From Paraescarpia echinospica (Eukaryota; Annelida; Polychaeta; Sabellida; Siboglinidae): a DNA stretch of 64,000 bases. The stretch's first letter is position 1. Each line of letters opens with the position of its first letter. Below are positions 1 to 10,500 of the stretch, in pieces. The stretch spans positions 13,795,905 to 13,859,904 of the forward strand of contig CM034537.1 of the NCBI GenBank assembly GCA_020002185.1, given 5' to 3'. The notes under the pieces were generated by a model that was given only the letters and a program-made list of their open reading frames with translations, was not told the DNA's origin and made no database searches. The translations under genes and the position numbers were made by a program.

Positions 1-579
1 ACAGTGAAACGACGCCACCACCAACCAAAAAGAAATGTGTAATGCAAAAATTTAGTGAGCGTTGTACTTGTAGTGTTAGGCCAACTGACTGTACTAAGAC
101 TAAGTTAGTGTATTTATTGAGGAGTTTAGTGTATCATTTACAGCCTATCATACAGTCACTAGAGTAGGCAATGTCAATGACAGTGTACTATAATGTAATG
201 GTTTTGGTCCGTCTCTACCCCCCCCCCCCCGTCTATCATTTATCATTGTAGAGTTGAGTATTGAGTAGGCTAGAGTGTAGGTGATGTTGGTGACAGTGTA
301 ACTGATGGTTTTGACCTGTCGCTACCACCCCCCACCCCCCGGTGACAATATCTCACACGGTTCTGAATTACTGACAGGAAGCCTATATTCCTGAAAATCA
401 ATGTAAATGGGAAGATGGATTACTGACAGGAAGTTTTTGGGGTAGGCAGGTCTGGTGTTGGTACTAATGCTTAATACCAATTAATGTATTTGATGTAATA
501 GAAACCACACAGGTTTGTTCACTGCATGGTTCTTATTACTACGTCAAATACATTACCGTAAATTGTTTGGGATTTCTAG
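1..579. other. Upstream CAMTA intron with a duplicated C-tract unit
   Basis: No exon was recognised before 580. Positions about 160-340 contain a roughly 115-base direct duplication (GACAGTGTA...GGTTTTG...then a C-rich run) and a repeated ACTGACAGGAAG at about 370 and 420. It is probably the intron between the TIG and ankyrin parts of CAMTA. Confidence 0.5.
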
Positions 580-773
580 GCTGGTGATTTGCTTGGTGGC
601 CATGACACTTTCGAGACCCACGTGGTCGAGTATTGCGCGCAGCTCAGCAAGCGCTCCTGGTGTTACGGAGATGAACTACTGAAAGCATGTGCCAGTTCAC
701 GTCATCTCACGCTTCTCCACTTGGCGGCAGCACTGGGCTGCACGAAACTAATAACTACGCTTGTCAAATGGAG
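580..773 (+). CDS. CAMTA: CAMTA exon (start of ankyrin region)
   Basis: Acceptor TTTCTAG precedes GCTGGTGATT; the exon encodes AGDLLGG...LLHLAAALGCTKLITTLVKW and ends phase 2 before GTGTGT. The next exon supplies the G that completes Arg. Confidence 0.88.
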
Positions 774-3700
774 GTGTGTGCGGGAACTTACATACAACTA
801 GTTACACACATCACTGAATAAATTATGTACACAAGTAGTAATGTACATTGTGTATTCCAATCACTCATAACCACAACTTACGTTGCCCGTATGACATTTT
901 AATACGGGTGTGTGTCAGATGGAAAAACTTTGATAAAGTATGCATTTTCTTCTGTTCATCATTCCAGTATATATTCGAATTGCAAACTTATAGCGGTCAA
1001 AGTGGAAATACTTTTGATGCTAAGCAGAGCATTTTACAAAACCTGATGGAATTTGATGTTGGTATATTTTGTAGCTCGATAGATGGCGCCACTGATCAAT
1101 GTAGGTGATAAAATACAAAGTTGAATAATATAAGCAAAATCAACAAAATGTTTGATGTGGATTTAGACAAAATTTCATGTATTGATTTAAACCAAAAAAA
1201 AAACAAGTTTTCAATAGGCATAATTATATATTTGCAGTCTTGTTTTGTATTATATAATTTATAAATCCATGTAGTTGTGATTTGGATGTAATTTGCATCC
1301 TTTTAAAGATAATGCAGCAAACAAATTAGTTGCTCCTCAAAGAAATCTGTTTGACTGTTTCTCTGCCCAACAGGGAGGTGAACAGTAGCCCCGTGTTGGA
1401 GCACGATGTCAACCCCCTTGGGCTGGACAACAATGCCTGCACACCCCTGGTACGAATCCGGATTGAACATCGTATATACATGTACATTTAATAATAATCA
1501 TTATAATAATGTTTACAAACATTTACAATCACTAAGTTTTTGCAATTCACATGTGATAGATTATTATGCAGGCCTTGACCCCCTCCCTCCCCTTTCTTAT
1601 GATTTGCACGAATAGCTAAATATCAACAGCTCAGATGCACCCTCAAATGTAAAATACCTACATTATGTATAAAAAAAAAAACGAGACCTTATAGGTTAAG
1701 ATGTAACAATACGACTAACACTAAAACATTTACAGATGTGGGCGTGTGCTCTGGGCCATACGGAGGCTGCAACCGTGTTGTACCACATCCACCAGGGGGC
1801 GCTACATGTCTTCAACAGAGACGGTGCCACTTCGGTGCATCTCGCGCAACAGCGTGGCCACTTCGCACTTGTTCAACACCTCGCCAGCCTCCAGATGGCA
1901 CTACAGGTTCGCGTGCATGTGAGCGAGACCACACCCCTTACACCAGTGTCCGTATCGACGAACGATGCTCTCACGAGTGCGCCACCTAGTGGGGGAATCC
2001 TACATTTCATGAACGCGCCGGTCGCAAACAGCACTCCGCGGCTGGTGCACGGAGACATGTCAGCGGTGCATGCGGATCCGCATGGAGCACCACGTATGGA
2101 GCCACTCGGAGCTGCACCGCCCACCACCACAGCATTCCCACCACCACTCTCATGGCACATCACGGACAGCAAACAGTTGACTATAGAGATTCCCGCGCCG
2201 CTCACCCTGGTCAACCAATCAGGTCATCGCGGTGCCAGCGTGCCTCGGTCCATGCCCGGCGAGGGCGCCACCTTACAGCGCCGCTTCATGAAACGAACCT
2301 CCATTGACGTGCTGCCTAACTATGTACAGCTGCATGTGGATCGAGACGGGGCTGCAGTGGTGCCATCTGCAGTGTCGGCGGGGATGCGCTCGGTGAACTC
2401 TGACCCGTATCTGGCGCGACTCGAAGCAGCACATGACCCTGACCCGATGATCTCAGTCAGCAGTCGGGATGTGAACTCACCGGACATGTTCATGCAGACG
2501 GACTATCACGGCTCCTACGATGATTCATTCTCAGTGGACGACGACTTGCAGCATGAGTCAGCCATGGACACGGGTGAGAGTTTAGTCTCTTTTTTCCTAG
2601 ATCCCCATATTTTCCACCCTCTCTACGATTCTTTTGCAACAATTCCGGTCTTCTCCAATGTTCTTCCATTCCTGGATGTTAGTACCTGTCCTTTCTGGAT
2701 GTCATATTACTAACTTACTTTGGCCTGTCTTCCATTCGTGTTGGTTTGATGCTATTCTCTCAATTTCTCTCCCGGTGTATCCCATCTGCTTTCTTTTACG
2801 TTCGGTGTCTCACTGCTAGGTGTTTCTCGGGCTTCTTCTTTTTCTCTTACCTGGGGGTTTCATGTAATTGCTTGTCTTGTAGCGTTTGTTGCTGGTTCCC
2901 GCAGTGTGTGTTCTATCAACCCACATTTTCTTCTATTAGCAGTTGTTTGGTCCATTCACTGTCTTTCAGTCTTCCTCTTCTCCTTGACCACCCCCTTATG
3001 TTCACCATGCTCTTGTCTTTCCTCACTGTGAGTCTATTCATGGGTAGACAAGGACTCTTTCTTCCAGTTGCCAGCACAGCAGCCATCCTTATAAATAGTA
3101 GTAATAAATGAGAAAGGGCAAGGGTGGTGTGTAAGTGTAAATAATATTTGTGTTATTTTGTACATCAGTCATTTGAGTTTATCCCTTAAGATAGACATCA
3201 TTGTATTTGTAATTAGTATAATTATTATTCGTATGCGTTTATTAATTTGCCACCTAGATGCATTGAGTTTAATTGATGGATCTGCTATCGTGGTTTGGCT
3301 TCATCACAACTGTACATGTGACCTCCGTCTAGTTTCGATTACCCAGGCACCATGAGGTGGCAGCATTTTTTTGCCCCTCACTACAGCCTGGAATATTAAG
3401 GCCCTGCCAATGTTACTGGTAGGGGGCTTTACCCCAGATTCGGGTAGAGACAATGATTGGCTCTCAAGCCATCTATGAAATAAAAAATTAAATAAATAAG
3501 GGTACACTTTTATTAGATAATACTATACTTAACCATGAAACTTATATTGAAACATGCCACACAAAATATAAACTTTTTTCGTAGTGCCTTTTAATCATAT
3601 GCATATTCACTAGGTGGCAGCTCTCGTGGTTGTCAACGATTCAGTATTGACGTTCTTTGCTTATGCTCGAGCAGAAACAAAAGACTAAGTGTGAATAAGC

Positions 3701-6700
3701 ATGATATAAATATCAAACAAGGACAAATTTAACTAAACAAAGTGCAATCGATGTCGCGGGGACCAGTTAGACTGCTAACTAATATATGTAGTCACCAAAG
3801 TACAACCAAAACGTGCTGATCTTGGTGGCTAAGTCGGTAGCCTGTCAAGCAACTATTTCTAGGATCCTTGGTTCGAATCCCATTGAGTACTTACGGGCAC
3901 TATTTCGTAATTTCATTTCGTTATCGAAAACATACATAATATATAAACATTCTGGGGGATAAACGTTCCAACTGGCAGTGAGCAGTCAAAAGGTGATTCT
4001 GAGCCAGACTCTCTTCCTTGCAAAGTCACGCAGCCAGGCGAGAGTCGGTTAAGCGAAACTAACCTTCATCAAGCTTTGTCAACAATGTTGAAAACAGTTA
4101 TGTATATAATATATATATATATGTGAATTACATTATTATGATGACATGTGCTAGATCAAACAGTCCCACGTACATTCGCACATACTGTTGCTGTAGAATC
4201 GTTGCTTTATGTTTTTGTCATAAAGATACACTTTATGGGCCAGAATCTAAAATAGTACATGATGGAATGACTAAATGCACCACATGTTCAGCATCCATTG
4301 TTTGATGGCTTAACAGATGTTTTACTAGACAATTGGTAGCATGGTGGGTAGGTCAGTTATTACACACGTATGTCTGTTTGGCAGGCAAATATATATTTAC
4401 TAGTCCTCTTTGACAATTTTCTTCAGAAGATGTCACCAGCAGCACAAACTTGCCGAAGGAGATGGTGACACTCGCCAACGAGATCATCGCTGGAATGCCA
4501 GAGCGAAACAAGTTGAGTCTGCCGCCACATGTGCCACCTGGCGGCGACATCTCTGGACTGTTGACGGCCACAGAAACGGCCGAGAATTCATGCCGTGATC
4601 GAAGCAGTTCATACAGCTCGTTCAGTTCGTCGTGTAGTTCATGTCACACACCACCAGGTGTCAGTGCAGGTGTGGTGTCCGCTGACGATTCGGGGATTTC
4701 GACACCGCTGGAAGGACTCGCTTGTGACGAGTATCGGTGGGTAAAATTCGATGTCGGGTTTGGGTATATTAATTACACTTGAAGATATGCAATTGGATGC
4801 TTAGGCTATTGGGGATTTTGACCTTAGAGATTCAACAGACTGGTAATTGTAATTTAATTTTCTCGTTTTTCCCATGAATACCTGGGTTTTTAGTCCTTTG
4901 GCCGAAGGTCCAAGGGACTATTGCCATCACTCTGCGTCTGCCGTCTGCCGTTAGCTGCCGTATCTCAGAAACCGTTCAGCAACTTTTTCTCTAATTTTGC
5001 ATAGACATATCTTAGGGCACTGCCACTATGCACAAGAAATCTGCATTTGATTGAATCATTTTAAGGGCTCCCTAGGGCCTCCAAGGACCCCAAAACTGGT
5101 AAAAATGTAACATTTGGCCTATTTTTTCAAAAACTGTTCAACTTTTTTTCTAATTTTGCATAGATGTATCTTAGGGTGCTGCCACTATATACAAGAAATA
5201 TGTATTTGATTGAATCATTCTAAGGGCACCTAAGGGGCCCCCAAAGTGCAAAAGTTTTACATTATCTAGTGATGTGGTTTTGAGAAGGGCCCTTGAGACC
5301 ACCCCCAACAGTAGATTTTGTTTAATGTGCCACAAAATCGACACCATGACTAATCTCTGCAGCCTAGTGCTACTGTTCCATTGAGACCTTAACTAATATT
5401 TAATTGGTCACAGTGCCCAGGCAGAGTAGACACACTTGACCCCTGTTAGACTGAACAGTTGCCTAACACTTTTTATCTTCAAAACTATTGATTTTCTATA
5501 ATTGCAAGTTGTGCTTATTTTGATGTTCATTTAATTATTATAAAATGGTGTGACTGTGGTGTCTATTGGTTAAAGATGTATTGTCTGTAGAAACCTGTAG
5601 GTGACAAACATAGAAAATTAATATTCTGTCACCTGTAGGTGACAAACATAGAAAATTAATATTCTGGACAACTATAGAGTGAAATATCCTACACTTTATT
5701 GATATCAAATGCATTCTACTGTTCTGTTTATGCTTGCCATGCCTTGTGTAGACATGGTACTGTATAAATCAATTGTATCAATATAGACCAATAATTACAG
5801 ATTCACAATATAGTTGACACCTGAAACAACCAAATGTCAACCATTAGAAGAGTTGACATAGTTCCGGTATACACAAGCAAGAAATCTGTATTTGATTGAA
5901 TCATTCTAGTGTCATCAGCATATAGTAGAACATACATTTTCTACATCATCATCCCTAAGGTTGTTGTAAATTTCACCAGCTGCCATGTCAAGTCCGTTAT
6001 AATTGTGACTAACAGTGTTCAAAATGATTCAGGTAAATAGCAAATAACAAAGGACACAAGTTTTCGCCTTGCCATACCTATACATCACATGAGAAGAAGG
6101 CTGACACAGCCTGGCCCTGATTTATACATGATTTAGCATTTTTGTACATGTTGTATACAACTTTCAACACAATACCATTAATACCGCATGAAATTATCTT
6201 AGACCACTGGGAGGACCGGTCTACTAAATCAAATGCTTTCTTGTAATCGATGAAGGCACAATAAAGTTTTCTGCGTCAAGACAAATAAAATTCAACTAAT
6301 ACCCCTATTTGAACACTGCCTGTTCTTCACCTATTACATTCGCTTTGTTTAGGTATGTGGTCAGTCTGGTGTTCTGAACAATCACTAAGGATTAATGAAC
6401 ACTTGTGCAGAATGTCACCCACTTGGCATGTTTAATTGATCTATTCAGCAATGATGACACTGTTTAGGCCTCACTCTGGACACTGTCACTCACAGTGTTG
6501 TGTATTGTCTTAGTTGGTGCATTGAGCTAATCTACTTAACCATGATTCAGTGGTGGCTCTGGTTGTGTATTACACCCAGCTGTGGAGTTAAGATTCTCTG
6601 CTGATATTGTTTGATGGAAACTGTGACTAATGTGTAATTGGTCACTGGCAGTAGCTTGTGTCAACAGACAGCATTAAGCCACTAAACCCCTGTTAAACTG

Positions 6701-7555
6701 GACAGTTGCCTGTAGGTTTTAAACTGTCAAACAGTGAGTCTACCTTTTGCTCTCAAATAATCTGTCCTCTTAGTTTTCCACGTAAATACATAATCTGGCA
6801 TAACTTGATAAGTCTTTGTAGCAGCACATTTGTATTTCCAGTGTATCATTGCAACATAACATACATATTACATACTGTGTGCCACATTTGAATGTTGTGC
6901 ATGTAATATTTCCATGCAATCCATTTGCATATATAATGTAAAACTTCAACAGCCGTTTTCTTCATTTTCACTTTTTGATCCCTACCATGTTCAATGCTCC
7001 ATAACTTCGCCAATTTTTGTAGCAGTCATAATTTTTGAAAACCTGTAAAGCACCCTATCAAACCTTTACAAAGATGTACGAAAACAATGTTACAATTTTT
7101 CCGACATCACTCATTTGGTCAGCCGGGGTCACATATAGACGTATTAGTCCAAAAGACTTCAGGGCCACTTGGCCCATTTTTTTATGAAATTAACTAAAGC
7201 TGCCATAATGCAGTACAATACAACAGTATATCCAGTGTGAAAACAAGAAAATTACCTATTTTCTTGGAGATTTATATCCTTAATATGTTGGTCAAAATCC
7301 ACTCATTTTATTATTTATTAAAAAACATCTTATGCATAGGATGTTTGCTCCCTTTACTTGCCTGACATTGTCATAGAGATCACTGTCAGTGCTCTAAAAT
7401 AGTAGTTGCCCTAGAGTGTTACACACGCACATGCTTGCAACCCCACACACACACGTACATGTGACATGCACACACACAACGCACACCACGCACGACACGC
7501 ACGCAATGCCATCAACCCACACAATGCACGCAACCAACATACGCAGACACACGCA

Positions 7556-7598
<43 letters not shown>

Positions 7599-10500
7599 GC
7601 ATGCACGTATACACATACAGTTGTACTTGGACATGGGCACGTAAAACATAGTGTTATAAGAACAGTCCAGTCACCCCAGCATAACTACTCTTGTCCTCAC
7701 TCACTATGTAATGCCTTCCATGCAACAGTTGTAGCTACCCTGAGCTGGGGACACCGGAGTCGTCCGTCAGTCCGGCGTCATCCTGTCTGCCGAGTCCATA
7801 CAGCTTCCGTCTCGACTCTCCCCCTCCGACAGCCGCCGACTTCACTGAGTACTTCAATGCACCGACCACCTACATGCAGAAAGACTTCTCTCAACTTACT
7901 CTGTCTGGTTAGTTACTAAGCCATGTCATAATTTAAGGAACTCATGACATCATTTCCTGTTTTGACCTATCATAATCTAGGGAATTCATGACGTAATTTC
8001 CTGTTGTACCAATCATAATTTAATTAATTCATGACATCATTTCCTGTTTTTGACCAATCGTAATTTAATGAATTCATGACATCATTTCCCGTTGTTGACC
8101 AATAATAATTTATGGAACTCATGACATCATTTCCTGTTGTTGTGCAGATGATGAACAGAGGAAGTTGTATGCAGCAGCCCAGTTGATTCAGTGTTACTAC
8201 CGTAAATACCTGGACAAGAAGGAGTATCTGCAGGAACAGCAGCAGCTACAGCAGCAGCTACAGCAGCGGCAGAAGCAGCGGGAACTTGAGGCAGCTGTCC
8301 TCATACAGAGCTCCTACCGCAGATACAAACAGGTACAGGCGGGTGGGGACCGCTACAAACCGGTTGGTGCAGTAACTAAATAATTTTATCAATGCGATTA
8401 ATGAATGTTCGATTAAGGTGTGTATGTTTTATATAGTAACAGTAACGGATATATTACAATGATCATAATCATCGTTTATATGTGCATGAAGCTAGTATAA
8501 CAGTTGAAGTATCAACACGCAAATGTAAAGCTGCACAATTTGCACACATGGTGATGCAATACAGAATTCCACATAGCAGGTGGAATGGAACGTTCAGCGC
8601 CACCGGTTTCATATCGCCACTAAATAACGGTTACACTGGCACTACCACCTATCAAGAGGTATGCATATTACTGCACCTTGACGCCATTAGAACCAGGTTG
8701 CATGATTTCAATTGGCAGTGATTTTAGAAGCCATTTTGGATCACTCAATGTCTCAAGCTCCTCACCACGTTGGGGTTGAACTTGTGAGACCTTATGAGAC
8801 GGCCTCCTAGACTGTCGTTGTGGTTTCTGTTGCAGTACAGGTACTACAAGAAGATGACGCAGGCAGCCGTTCTCATCCAGAGTCAATTCCGCAGTTACAC
8901 GGCACAGAAGCGCTTCAAGCTGAGTCGTGACGCGGCCACCGTCATACAGAGTCGGTACCGGGCGTACCGGGAACACAAGGGCTACAAGCGACGGCGCACG
9001 GCCGCAGTCATCATCCAACAACGCTTCAGGCGAGTGTTTGGGGGTGGTAGGTAGTGGAGGTGGTAGGTAGTGGAGGTGGTAGGTCTACAAAAATAAGACA
9101 AATGCAAAATTTGTAAACTAATCTTTTGGTTAAAATTAATTCCTCAATTGAGTCCACTGCTTGTCAGGTTCCTTGGTGACGCAAAGGCCTAATTTGCATC
9201 AGCCTTGGCATACGGATGTAATGATATACAGATTTGGTCTTTGGCCCAATGTCTCTGTTTAACCTACATTCCTTGACTGGTGAGCCCAATTCCCTGTAAT
9301 AGATTAATATTTGCTGTTGTGATTTTTCACACATCACATTCATAAATTTTGTGCATCAGGTTCAACTATTGAGGCAGTAAGTGGCCAAAGTTTAAATCCA
9401 TGTTTCGAACAGCCATTTCATCTGGGGTAGACAGTAGAGCTATGAATCAAGTTACATATATTTATATTAACTCCCTTTCCAGCCCCAGCAATCTAAAAGC
9501 ACTTTCCAAATTCATTATTTAGACAACTTTACCTACAAACAAAAAAGCCAATTTAAAAACTAAGATGCGAAATGAAAACTAAAAAAAATTAAAACTAATA
9601 ACTATCTTTAAAATATACATATGTGTAGCCGTATTGCACGGAGATTAAACAAGCATCTTACGTAGCAAATTTTATTCTAGTCATTTGATAATAGTTTGAC
9701 CTGTTGCCGCATGCAGGAGTCACTACCAGCGCAAGAGGGTAAAACAGCAGGAGTCGGCCGGGAAACTGCGGAAGAGACTGCAACAGACAGAGATGGGGTA
9801 AGTTGACCACTCAAAATGAATAAAATTGTCGTTGGTATTTTTCATGATGATTTCACCAAATGTGTGTAAAAAGAAAGATGTTATTTTTGTAGTGTTTCAC
9901 AAGAAATTTAGAAAAATGAGAATGTTAACAAGGAAGGTCGTTACAGTATACTTAACTGCTGATTTGCATCCTGCATTGTTAGGTTAACTGTTAGCTAACT
10001 AGTTAACCGTGCTTTGCTTTTAAAACGTTATGCTGCTACATGTTTTGTGAGGGTTGTTTGGTACAGCTGGTGCTGTATATGTATAATTACTGCTTATTTA
10101 AACCTGTTCCATTTGACGATGACCTGTATCGTTTGCAACTAGTCTTTACGTTACGTTAATGTTAGCAGTTACGTGATATGTGTTATACGGCAAAGATGGA
10201 GTTATTGTAAAACTGCTGTACATCAGGCTAACCAATTGTGTGCATGTCTTTTCTAGCTGGAATGCCAGATGCACGTATTAAAACTAAATGCTGCTAACGT
10301 AAGCCGACATGTGTGTTGTAGCTAGTGATGCAGTGTTCGTTCTTAACAATTTACAGTACACCAAATCTAACAGCACTTTCAACTTGCTTCCTCATTCTAA
10401 GATCATTTATCACCACGTAGCTTGCATCTACTGCATGTCCGGTTGAACTAACATACCTTGTGAAGATTAGGATACAAAGGGGCCTCACTCATTGACAATT

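Larger units (their letters stand above)
4891..7188. mobile_element. Interspersed element copy 1 (hairpin-ended family), interrupted by a LINE fragment
   Basis: It starts TTTTAGTCCTTTGGCCGAAG and ends near CACTTGGCCCATTTTT. Both end regions recur at 58548-61357 in the same order, with long matching blocks (for example 6530-7188 against 60750-61357). The 5' end can fold (TAGTCC...GGGACTA) and the 3' end contains GGGCCACTTGGCCC. No coding capacity of its own was seen, so it is probably a non-autonomous DNA element. It sits in CAMTA intron 4. Confidence 0.65.

Noticed and set aside
1873..2214. 113-codon minus-strand frame
   Set aside because: Antisense shadow of the large CAMTA linker exon; no domain.
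2746..3111. 121-codon hydrophobic plus-strand frame
   Set aside because: Pyrimidine-rich intron DNA gives Phe/Leu/Ser-rich membrane-like translation; no family motif and no splice-compatible context in CAMTA.
7394..7651. His/Thr-rich and Cys/Val-rich frames over CA repeats (also 36054-36395 and 54797-54900)
   Set aside because: Direct translations of dinucleotide microsatellites.
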